Source: Certhia americana (Eukaryota; Chordata; Aves; Passeriformes; Certhiidae). From it: a DNA stretch of 64,000 bases. The position numbers were made by a program, and so were the translations under genes. The stretch lies in contig JAGMWU010000042.1 in NCBI GenBank assembly GCA_018697195.1, positions 936,001 through 1,000,000 on the forward strand, read 5' to 3'. The notes below the pieces were generated by a model. It ran no database searches. It was not told where the DNA came from and saw only the letters and a list, made by a program, of their open reading frames with translations. Below, one piece after another: positions 1-10,810 of the stretch (positions within the stretch are counted from its first letter, which is position 1; each line of letters begins with the position of its first letter).

Positions 1-2092
1 AACGTCCGCTGAAGCAACTACTCACAAGTTACTGCTAAACACAAAGTCCCCTACTATAGCCTGAAGACATTCTTTCTCGTGTTTTGTTTTGCATCAGTCT
101 TGTGTTTCACTGCTTCATGGGGAGATACACCTGATTCAGTGTCAGTTTTGAATCAGACTCCAGTTCTAATGTAAACTTCAACAACAGTAATTTGATTTTC
201 TAGGATGTGTCTCGTTGACAGGTTAACAGCAGCTACAGCTGCTAATTGGATTTGCCTCAAGTATCAGAACAGAGGCAGAAGAGGGTTTATCCCAACACAT
301 TTTGTTGCTCTATGATGTGGGATACACAGTAGCAGCTTGGCCCTGGCAGCATATCCATAGTGGGCAAGCCTCCTCCAGAAGAATTCAGCTTCCTCTATAA
401 GTAATGTTAAAATACCACACGGTATCTTGGGGATGTTGGCAAGCACAGCACTGGAAAGACAACTTCAGCAAGACAAGAAGCTCCAGAATTTAGGAAGCCA
501 CCTGGCAAGTTTACTGTATCCTAACTCTCTGCTAGAAAGTTATAGATGCTATTTCTTTCAAAGGTTAAATACAAGGAATACCCATATTTCTGAGAGTTAT
601 GGTGCAACCCGCTCTTGCTGCACGTGATGGCAACAGCTCTGTTGGGACTGCTGTCTACTGAACTGGTAGGTCATTTCAACTCTAGCATTCATAAAGCACC
701 AAGAGTTTAATTTTTCACTCAAAGCACCCTTTGTACACCTTTGTACAAACGCTCCAATAAAGAATTTCAAGCACGTGAAACAGGAAAGGTATCACCTGCA
801 CCTCTTAGTTGCAGGCTTTGAGGTATCACCATGCCCTTTGGAACAAGTGTGAGTTGGAGACCCAAGGCTCCCACATTTAACCCACAACGACAGAAGTCTG
901 AAACAGACACTCCTTGCAGTGTGATGGCAACGGAGAATATCATATTCTGCTCACAGTGGGTGCAGCATATTTTGCTCACAGTGGGTGCGGTTTAGAACCA
1001 GGCTTTTTAACACCTGAAACATTACATCTGCTTACAGCTCATGGACAAAACAGAAGCAGACAACAGCTTAGAAAATGAGCAAGGCAAAGAAACTCATTTC
1101 ACAGTGTTGTTGGAGATACCTGCTGGAGACCATTTTTTTTACAAGGATTTGGAAAGTTTTAATTATATTCTGGATTAGAGAACATTCTTTTGACTCTTCC
1201 AAGACCTAAGTTGCTTCTAAAATATAGACTGTATATTGCTTGATTTGTTATATTGAGCATAACGTATATATGACAACCATATTTATTTTAGTAGGCAGAT
1301 TTTCGTTATCTATCACCTAAATGCTTTTTCATTACATTAGTGAAAAAAACATAATGCAACTTGCTTGCCCAAAAAGGGTTTGATTGATCAGGTGTTGTAA
1401 AGGGACTGCATAAAAATTATACAAGGAACTTTATCCTATAGCCTTCATGAATATGCAGGTCCACACAATTATCTGCATGTCTGTACACATACACATCCCC
1501 CCACATTTGTTGGCCATCAAGCTCCTGGGAGGCTGGAGGTAGAAATCTAAGTTTGAAAAGAAACAGCAGGAAAAAAATGAGCATTGCTTTAAAAAGTATG
1601 GACGTATCAGCTATGATACATCCATAGCATTTAACTGTACAGCAAATTATTTAGAAGTGGAAATGTCACAAAAATCTAGCAAAGCTTATCTTGAGAATTC
1701 GCACATCTTTTCATTCATAAGCCAATCTGCCTCTCAGTCTTGGAGGTAGGATATCAGTTTATTACAATCTCCAGAAATAATCATCCTGTAATTCAAATTC
1801 TTTAGCCCATGTTATTGCAATGTTCAGACTCAGTAGATGTTTATGTAAACTGTGTTTATTTAGAAAAGCATGCAATGGGTAAATACAGGTGTATGCAAAA
1901 AATATTTCACTGAAGGGGCTATCAAAGTATAAACAAATCAATAATATCCAGCAACAATTTATCCTTGAAATTTTCACATCTACCATATGAAACTTAAAAT
2001 TGCAGTACAATTTATAAGACTTAAAACTGCAATATAATCTGTATGAATTTTAGACACCAGCTGTTAAATTTGAGAGTTCTTTGTTTCACTAT
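1..2092 (-). other. CDS1: CDS1 intron 2 (partial)
   Basis: AT-rich non-coding sequence downstream of the exon 2 donor, running off the left edge. I looked on the minus strand for the next CDS1 exon (expected to begin with a W-K-N-W-W type motif) and did not find it. No repeat family was recognised. Confidence 0.7.
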
Positions 2093-2094
2093 AC

Positions 2095-2222
2095 CTGGCA
2101 GACAAGCCTGACAAAGCCCTCTTGAGGATTTCTGGAGTGCTGTCTGTTGGTGGAGGAACATCAGGAATATCTGAATCACTTCTAAGGTCCAACTCATGAA
2201 GTCGTTCTTCCAAATCCACTTC
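2095..2222 (-). CDS. CDS1: CDS1 coding exon 2
   Basis: This exon has 128 bases, preceded on the minus strand by an AG acceptor (2224-2223) after a T-rich stretch and followed by a GTATAG donor (GT at 2094-2093). It begins GAA GTG GAT and codes for residues 37-78 plus the AG of an Arg codon. The conserved CDS1 motifs SDSDIP and TPEILKRALSGLSA lie here. They stand just before the first membrane segment of the family, which would start in exon 3 outside the window. Confidence 0.9.
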
Positions 2223-5200
2223 CTATCACAAAAAGGAAAATAAAGCTATCAGAAAACTCAATACAAAATGAAAGATTATCAGCTATTTTGTTGTTAGAAA
2301 ACAGTATTCTGAGCCAAATATTACTTTAGGAACTGATAATATCTGCATTACCTGCTAAAAGACAACAATGGTGTACTAGTGAAACGGCAGATGTTGTAGG
2401 AGACAAATGTATGTAGTAAGTTTATAGGAAGGCCTGTGCTTGGATGTTGTGACATTACCTGCTGTACTCAAGAAACTTGCCATTCTAGGCATCACTTTTT
2501 TATGGATATATGCTTCCAGAAATACTACAGCTGACATAGAATACTGGAGTTTGCCAGAAATCCCCAAGTCCCCAACACATTAAATCTCAAACTACCGTTC
2601 TATGGAATAAAGGGAAGTTTAATGTCACATTAAGAAGAAAAAAAGGAAATGTAATACACAAAAACACAGTCCCCTTAATACAATGAGAAGAGGTTGCTGG
2701 CAGTTTTATATATGGTAGGGCTTGAACAGAACACTCCAAAACCAAACTGTGAAATGACCAAGTGCCCCATGGACACAGTATTATTCAAAATAATTTTGTG
2801 TATTACTGCAACACTATGATTCTTCCTTCAGTATTCACTGAGGACTGCTAGAGAAGACATCATCTAGTCAGGCTGTGTGTCTAACCCGAATGCAAAACAG
2901 GCACTACATATTTTAGTGACAATTAGTATAAATTGTCACCAATCTCAGAGCATACTGTCAGGACTCTTTTCCCTCAGTTAAAGCCAACACTGAGGGTGAC
3001 TTCACTCATTCTAAAGTTGCAAACACCACAGCTCTGGGGAGCTGGAAAGCTGCACTCAGCCCTGGCACAGCAGTTATGCAGAGAGCAAACTCTAGCTCAG
3101 TGTCTGTCTCCCTTGAGACCTGAACTTCCTCCTGACCTCCCTGACTTGCCTCACCTTCTTACAATCTCAAAGAGCATCCAGCCTGCCCTGTTGCCTCAAG
3201 TTCATCAGCTCTTAACAATTCTGGAGACTGTTAAGTAACTGTGCTTTAAAAAATCCTTCTCCACTGCTATATGCTATTTCTCCATCTCCTTCTCTTTCTA
3301 AGTTTATCAACTCAGTTCTCTCTCCTTTATTTCCATTAATTAGAAACTTCTGCTTTTCTTTCCTACTTTTCCTTAACAATATTATTTTCTTCCCTTGTTC
3401 TGAGTATTTTTGTCACGTCTTCTAAGCCAGCAGAGGTATATCCTCTCCCTTGCCCCCACTACAAGACACCAGAGAATTTAGGTGCCTACACCCCCAGCCA
3501 TCCCACACAAGCCCAGCATGGTTACTCTGCTTATAATCCATGGCCTTTTCCCTGCAGCTGCACTTCGGTGTAACCTCTGTCCCAGTGCCTGGCCTCTGCA
3601 AACAACACGAGGTAGAAGATAAAGTTTTCCAAAGCTGGTCGCCCAATGCCAAGGGCCGAGCCCACGCCTCGGGGTTGGGCGGAGGCGGCCACGGAGGGCC
3701 AGGGGTCAGGAGCTGGCCAGGGTGCTGCAGGCAAGCTCCAACCTCGGACCATCCCCAGGCACTTCAGGGACACTGATCCAAGGGAAAGCACCGTCCTTTC
3801 CACTAGACAGTGCTTTTTACCTTTCAGAACCTGAGACAGTGAGCTGGCACTATATTCATGCACAAGGCAAGTGGGTACATCCTCTCTTTTTTTTTAAGTT
3901 AGACCTGGGGATGTCTCGTTCACTTGATGTACTGCGCACGTGCCCAAGATGAAATTCTAGATTTTACACCATTTACATCTTTCAAAAACGTGATAAGTAC
4001 CTCCCCAGACCTTGAAACCCCACAGCTGAATAATTATGAGGTGGACTCTGCCTATAATTATTACAAGAAGAGCAAATAAGCTGTGGTCCAGACTTCAGAA
4101 AGTCTGTAGAACACCTGAAAAAGCATATAAATTAATAAAAAATTACCACACTCACAACCTCGCTGTTCAGAGATGTTTCTTATAGGGTTGTACCATAGCC
4201 TAGGAAATCAACTATAGATGTAACTGGGGGATCACAACCCTGTCCCAAAGCCATGTTCCAGCTCCTGTGACCTGCTCTGGAGTGCAGCAAGCTGTCTGCA
4301 CAGTCCTAGAAGACGCGACTCACTGCACAGATGACGGGCAGTAATCCTGGCCCTAAGACCATGACTTAGCGTCTTTAATATTAATCCCTGCTTGCAGATG
4401 GCAGAGATGTTCTCTCTTCTAAGCACACAGAACTAAGAATATCCCCAAACTTTTTTATTCCACTTCGGTGTCGCAGAAAATGATTGTGTTTAAACAATTG
4501 GAAAAAAAACCCCAAAACTTAGTTTTGTCCCTCTGATCTTTAACACACAACTATCAGTTATAAGCACCTCATTATCAGCAATATTTTAAGTTTGCTACTC
4601 CTAACATCAGAATTCACAAGTGCACAGCTTCCTTCAGAGTATCTAACCAGCCTGAAGAAGAAGTCTGTCTTTATCTGATGTGATTTTCAGTAGCTCATGG
4701 AATTTTGGCCGGTCCAGCCTGCAAGTTGCTAAGAACTTGGTGAATTTTTTTCACATTACATTACTAAAATAACGAGTGACAATCAACACCTCAATTATCT
4801 TCAACTTCCCTGTGCAACATACCTCAAAAATTACCATGAATGCTTTATTTTCCAGTTAACTGCTATCACAGCCACAATTTCCTGAATAAGGCATTTAATG
4901 TGTAAAGTCAGGAGACAAAGAGGACATTGCTCACTAAAAGCTAGTTAATTGTCTTCTGCATCATTAAGTGCTTAGAACCCCATCACTGGGGGACAAGATT
5001 TTCTTGTTAATCATTTTCTAAATTATGTTACATGATTGATTACAAACATTCCAGTTTATAGCAAAAAATAACAACAATCATTATGGAAGGAAACACCAAG
5101 TTAATCACTATAAAAGCACTCAAAAAACCCCCCCAAACAACCCAAGAAAAAAAACCACCTAAACTAAACAGAAGCTTTGCTAGTGCAGCTTGACCTTGTA

Positions 5201-8200
5201 GAAGCAGTTTTGGAGTTCAGCACAAACCCAAGCAGCCCTTTCTTCTCCTGCTCTCCAGATTTGAGATGTGGCCAAGCCTAGTACACAGTAATATCAAGGA
5301 CCTGTGAAGGTCCATGGGAAATGTCATGGGTTTCACACTGTGAGCAGTATTTACGATGATTTCAAAGGTTAATTGAAACCAGCACAGGTTGTCCTAATTG
5401 CCTAGGAAACCTTTCAACCCCAACTCCAAATTAAGTATTTCATCCAAGGGGCTTGGATTTTTTCCTAGAGTTTTCAAACTGCAGGTAACAGAACTGTTTA
5501 TACACAGAGAGTGTGCCACTCCTGCCTGCTGGATTCACATCCAAAGAGTCTGTAACGGGTAGGGGGTTTAACTTCGGTATTCTCAAAAGACAAGGCTTTC
5601 ATCCTTGTGCTAAGTCTTCTGTACAGGACCACAAATACTTGGCCATACAAAGGGGGAGCCTTCATTCCAGGAATTCAGAACATATGACATCTTGCTATAA
5701 ATTAAGCTTCCATGTGGATTTCTGCTCGCCGGCTATTTTGCAACAGCTCATGAAATACAGCCGTGTGTCAGAGAGAAAAAAATAGACATCTCCATCTTTC
5801 ATCATCTAAAAGGCCACACACTTCTGAATTGCTGTTTTGTACCACACACCCTCCACTACAATTAATACGTGCCAAGCAAACCACGCACCAGAATTACTCT
5901 GGTTACAAAGCCACTTGCAATGTTCCTCTTGCACAGCATTTTTCCTGGACACCGTGAGGAACTTCTAAGTAGACAGCAAACATGTTCCTCTTTGAGACTG
6001 TAGCATCTCCATGAAGAGCAACTGAGAAAATGAAGCCATTGTTCAACAATTTATGTGAAAAAGTTAACGAGCAAATGAATGAAGTTATTGTTATTTTATG
6101 AGTCTGTTATTTGAAGTAAGTTTTCTCCTCCAGCTTTGATCTTTCTGCAGTTTCTCTCATGAGTTCCATAGTAAAGTCAATAATTCAGTTAAAACACACT
6201 GTAGAGTATTTAATTAGGATTACCTTGATACCTTTCTCTGAAGCCAAGATACCAAAGCATCAGAAGAACCTGAATAATGAAATCTTTTTTTCCAAACGAT
6301 TAAAGCCTGACATGCAGAAACACAGGCGAGAGACCTGCACATACTGAATCAATGACTGGAAACTAGAGTCCCTTCGCTCTCTGCATTAGTACTAATTCAC
6401 CATCATTCCCAAGAAAACCAAGGCTTGGAAATAGTCTGCCCTTATTATTATTACCATGCTTGTAGCAGAAAGTGTAGAGGTCAGACTTCACTGTGAAATT
6501 TAAACTGATCCATTTTTTTGGGTACTTCAAGAGAAGTCACCCCAATGAACTAACCAAGTGATCCATGGCAGACAGACATTCAATACAGATTCACAATAGG
6601 CTCTACAGCAGTTAGGAAATTAATTTATCTCCCAGCATGTTTGTGAGGTTTTGGACAGCAAAGATCCAAGTGCCAAACTGAGCTTCACACATCTGAGCAA
6701 CTTATCTGGCAAATGATTCCCTGAAAGGGCTGTCCCATGGAACAGAAACAGAAACATATTAACTTTCTTAATATCACAAGAGAAGCAGCATTCAGTGATT
6801 CCAAGCTTGTAGCTACAAATAATTAACATCCTGCAACGCAATACGATCACACTTTCCCCTCCCTGTCCTACTCTGACAACTCTGTACAGGAATAACTATA
6901 TTAACATATAACTATATTAACATATAACTATAACTATAATAACAAAGAGGAATAACTATATGATTTCTTCCAGGATACACTATTTTTTTTTGAAGCATTT
7001 AAAAGCACTGTCTCTTGCTTTTTAGCAAAGAATGCATACAATTGAAATTTTAAAAGAATCATGAACACATGCAGATTAGCCTGTAAATCTTTAATTGATT
7101 TATACATATTAAGTATCTGAATGCCAAGTCATTCTCTTTCTCCCAATGCTCACGGAGTATTTATGAAGGTACTTTTCTTAGGAAAAGAGCAGTCAGGCTA
7201 AGCAGCCGGAAGTAAGAAAGTGACAACAAAAAATCACTCCTTCATGCCACGGGACAATACAAAGAAAGCAAAAACCGTGTGGAATTTCAGAGCCCTACAA
7301 GGCAAACCAATTTTGCACAATGTCACCAGCTCAACAAGCTAGTGAGCAACTAGAGACACTAAGACTTGCAGAGCTTGGGAACCTCAAGAAGCTTTCACAA
7401 AGGGTATATCATATTCCTTCATACAAACCCAAGGAATTTAACTTTCCTTTGAAACTATATCAATATAGAAACAGCTACCAGTTGTTTCCAATTAGTGAAA
7501 AAAAGGCAGGCAAATGAAGAACCCACACACACACAGCTTCACTTAAATTCAGTAGGAAACCAGCACATATGGACATAGTAGGTGTAACATGAAAAGTACT
7601 AGATAATGCACTGAAAACAGGGCTCAAAGTCGAGTACAGCAAAACCTTCAGACAAATTTAGTGTTTCTGGAGTTCTTCAACAAAAACAGAGGGCTTCTCT
7701 ACTTGGGGGGGGGAAAAAAAAGTGCATATTGCCTTTATGTACCTGGAAGGCTTGGTTTGGGCCAACAAGAGCAGAAGCAGAATGAAGCACGTAGGATCCA
7801 AAGAAACAAGTTTTCCCCTTCATTACAAGTGATGAAGAGGGTAATGTTTCTGAGCTGCATTCTAGAAAGCAGTGCAAACCCACAGCACCACAGCTATCCT
7901 GAGCAGTTTATCAACCAAAGAACCAGTTTTGAGTCCAAGTACAGGATCACCACACCAAAAAGGTCATCTCAAAATAGCCAGAGGACAGAAAAAGTATCCA
8001 CTGGTTTTAGTCCAGGCAAGAGATAGAGCAGAGAGATTACCATCTCGGAAGCTGTATAATGTGACACCTGTGACTCCTGAGGACCAGATGCTGCTCATCA
8101 AATCACCTACAGCAGACATTACGGGTGTGCTCATATTCAGAACAGAGTCCCAAACTGTGACCCACTGATTGAAACCTCAGTACAAAACACTGGTTTATCT

Positions 8201-10393
8201 CTACAGTTACCAATGGCACTAAAGCCAGCTTAATAGGTAAAATCAATCCTTACTGTGGCTTGTGAGCCAGGACAAGGGTCACCAGTGCTGGGTACATTGC
8301 AGATGGGTTAAACAACTCCAGTGGGAACACAGAGGGTCCCACAAATAATCCATGAGAAAGCCTCTTGGGCAGTCGAAAAGCCTTTCCCTATCTGTTGTTC
8401 AAGTGAACGCAAATGTATGCACATTGAAATCCATCTCCTGTAACCAGCATCTTGGCTGCATACACAGCACCAGCCTCCTGTCTGCTCAACACCATCCAGA
8501 ATGGGATGAAACACTGTTGAGCAGCCAGAGTGAAACCACAGTAGGCTAGGCCTGTAAGTAAGAACATCATTTTCCTCTCAAAATCACACAGGTAAACCAA
8601 GATTAGGAGTACCCTTTGGAGGTCTGGGTAGCAGAGGCTTTGAATGGCAAGAATTCTTTGAAGGCAGCTCACTGCACACCTCAGAAATAAACTTACTCAG
8701 CAAAATAAAGCAAACCAGAGTACCTCCACAGAAAAACGGCTTTTGGAGCACACTGTGATGAGAAATTATGTTTAAAAGTGAATTCTCATCTACATCTAAT
8801 TTTATAGTCTAAACACCACCTTATGTGATCACAATGCAGCAAGAGCACTACAAATTTGCAAGTTCATTGGCCTTGAGTTAAAGCAACCAAAGCATGGAAT
8901 AAGAAGTCTTGAATTTCACTTTCCAGTTCCTTGCCCCAATGCCTAAGGCAGACTACACACTCTGCAACATTGACATCCGTGCAAGTTTAAGCAGTTACTG
9001 ATTCAAGTAAAAACACATGTATTGCTACCTCAATTTAGCAATCAGAAAGCTTTTTTTTTTTTTAAAAAAAACAAACTTTAATTCCTGTTACCCAAAGGAG
9101 ACCTTCTCTTTCATTTTATTCAGACAATTAGCAACTGTGATGTGGTGATGTGCTTAGCTTTTGTAGAGATAAGCCTTAACTCCACAGCAAACAAAAGAAC
9201 AGCACTGTGGCTGTTTTGCCACTGTAATGAACCTGATGCATAGCCTTAGTATTTCAAAAACCTCTTGCCTTAGCAGAAATGTCATACTGTAAGTCCTTTC
9301 CAGGCCAGAGGTGAATGCCTATCACTTAACAGGCCATAAAGCAGAAAGAGTTGCTGGGGAAATGCTGACACAGCCTTTGAATGGAGCAGATCTCTGTTCT
9401 GAGTTAGTTCCAGCACTACTGGACTGGCCCAACCACTCTTTGCCTGGCCTGGTGTCCCGGTTTCATCTGTGTTAGAGTTAATTTTCTTCCAAGTTGCTGC
9501 TACAATGCTGTGTTTTGGATTTAGCAGGAGAAAAATATTGATAACACACTGATGTGTTGGCTTTGCTGAGCACTGCTTAGCTCAAATCAAGGACTTTTCT
9601 GTTTCCCGTGCTCTGCCAGCGAGGAGGTGCACGGGAAGCCAGAAGGGAGCACAGCCAGAACAGTTGATCTGACCCGGCCAGAGGCTCTCCTGGGGGTATT
9701 GGCTGAGAAAGGCTGATTGCTGCTGATTGTTGGGCAGGTGGTGAAGCAATTGTACTCTGCACCACTTGCACTTCCTTGGGTTTTGTACTCCTTTTTGTCA
9801 CCTCCCTTTTCATTAATGCTGCTATTTCATTTCAATTATTAAACTGTTCTTATCTCAACCAACGGGCTTTACCTTTTTTCCCGACTCTACTCCCCATCCC
9901 ACCGGGCGGGTGGGGAGTGAGGGGTGTGAGGGAGCGGCCGGCTGGTGTTACACCACGCCATCAGCTCCCTCCTCAAGAGGTGAGAGTCGACACGCAGCTA
10001 CGGCGCTGAGCTTTCGCTGCGTACCCGGAGAGAGCCCGGCCGCTCCCATTTCGGTCTCACCACGGGGGAACGGCAATGGGGTGAAACACTCGTGGGCCCA
10101 CAACCGCAAACTTGGCACCTGGCCCTCCCTCTACTCGCTCCACCAGAGCACGGCCGCCTTACAGCCGGGGAGGCTCCCTGATGCCGGGAGCGCAGCGCGG
10201 AGCCCCGCACACGGTCCGGGCCCGTGGCGGGAGGCAGCGCTGCCCTCCTGCCCCAAAACCCGCCGCCGCCCCCGCGCGTCCTCACCTTGTCGCTGCCCGC
10301 CTCCTCCTCCTCCTCCGCCGCCGCCTCCTCTTCCTCCTCTTCCTCCTCCTCCTCCTGCTCGGCAGCCGCCCTCCGCCGCCGCCGCGCCGACAT
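2095..10393 (-). CDS. CDS1: CDS1, CDP-diacylglycerol synthase 1 (5' part: coding exons 1 and 2)
   Basis: CDS1 is an ER membrane enzyme that converts phosphatidic acid and CTP to CDP-diacylglycerol, the precursor for phosphatidylinositol and phosphatidylglycerol (family knowledge). Only the cytosolic N-terminus is in the window: 78 full codons plus two bases of codon 79. Exon 1 (10393-10286) gives 36 residues with an Arg-rich start and Glu runs; exon 2 (2222-2095) gives residues 37-79. The segments SDSDIPDVPP and TPEILKRALSGLS closely match the human CDS1 N-terminus, which reads SDSDIPEIPP and TPEILKKALSGLS as I recall it, and fit CDS2 less well. The two exons join in phase 0 (SDK|EVD) and exon 2 ends in phase 2. 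The membrane segments and catalytic region lie beyond the left edge. The start was chosen by family length. The frame stays open upstream, with another in-frame ATG at 10699, so an N-terminal extension cannot be excluded from sequence alone. Confidence 0.9.
6889..6960. repeat. AT-rich short tandem repeat
   Basis: Two nearly perfect copies of a 16-bp unit (core CTATATTAACATATAA), followed by shorter ACTATA/AACTAT units. It is a simple local duplication in CDS1 intron 1. Confidence 0.7.
9453..9960 (+). mobile_element. Solo LTR of an endogenous retrovirus, passerine type
   Basis: About 508 bp beginning TGTCCCGGTTTCA and ending at CA. It carries segments I recognise from LTRs abundant in songbird genomes: an AGAGTTAATTTTCTTC-like stretch near the 5' end, a central 'tcaaggacttttc' segment, and a 3' part with ATTAAA (about 9838-9843, a polyadenylation signal) followed by CTGTTCTTATCTCAACC. 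No gag, pol or env sequence flanks it, so it is a solo LTR. It seems shorter than typical full-length relatives, suggesting an internal deletion. No clear target-site duplication was seen. It lies in CDS1 intron 1, antisense to CDS1, and ends about 325 bp from the exon 1 donor. The family name should be checked by repeat search; a TguLTR5-like assignment is only a memory-based guess. Confidence 0.75.
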
Positions 10394-10810
10394 CGCTCCG
10401 CGGGAGCGCAGCGCCCACCCGGCGGGGAGCGGGCGCAGGCGGGGCCGCGTTCGGGACGGGGAGGGCGCGGAGGCCGCGCCGCGGAGCCTGCCCGCCGGCT
10501 CTCCCTCCTCCTCCTCCCGTTCGGAGCCCGGTGCTGTCCCCACTACCGGGGAGGCGGCGCTCCGGCTGCGGACGCCGCCGCAGCTCGGGGGCGCGGCCGG
10601 ACCCGGCGGCCCGGGAGCGGAGAAGCGGCCGCGGCTGGGGCGGAGCGGGCGGGCGGTGTCGCCCAGGTGCGCCCGGCGCTCCGCCCCTGCCGCCGGCACC
10701 GCCCCCGCGGGGCGGGGAGTGACCGGCCGGGCCCCCGGGGCTCCCGGCCCGCAGCATCCCGTCCGCCCCAGGCCGCACGGCTGCGGCCGTGGGCATCCCC
10801 AAAGCCCCGT
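9990..10810 (-). promoter_or_regulatory. CDS1: CpG-rich promoter region of CDS1
   Basis: A dense GC- and CpG-rich block around CDS1 exon 1, including the likely 5' UTR and core promoter upstream of 10393 on the minus strand. No obvious TATA box was seen, consistent with a CpG-island promoter. The several long open frames on both strands here are by-products of the high GC content. The transcription start cannot be set from sequence alone. Confidence 0.65.
10286..10393 (-). CDS. CDS1: CDS1 coding exon 1
   Basis: This exon has 108 coding bases, from ATG (10393-10391) to AAG followed by a GTGAGG donor (GT at 10285-10284). It encodes 36 residues. After five consecutive Arg residues come a Glu run of ten (residues 14-23), three Ala and a Glu run of five, then AGSDK. 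G stands at -3 of the start codon. The exon sits in a CpG-rich block, as expected for a housekeeping promoter. The Glu tracts are encoded by GAG/GAA triplet repeats, so their length may vary. Confidence 0.85.

Larger units (their letters stand above)
2225..10283 (-). other. CDS1: CDS1 intron 1
   Basis: An 8.06 kb intron between the two recognised CDS1 exons. It contains the solo LTR at 9453-9960, a T13/A8 homopolymer junction near 9051-9070 and a short AT-rich tandem repeat at about 6889-6960. No coding exon was recognised. The open frames here are short, unconserved in appearance and unsupported by splice or domain evidence. Confidence 0.75.
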
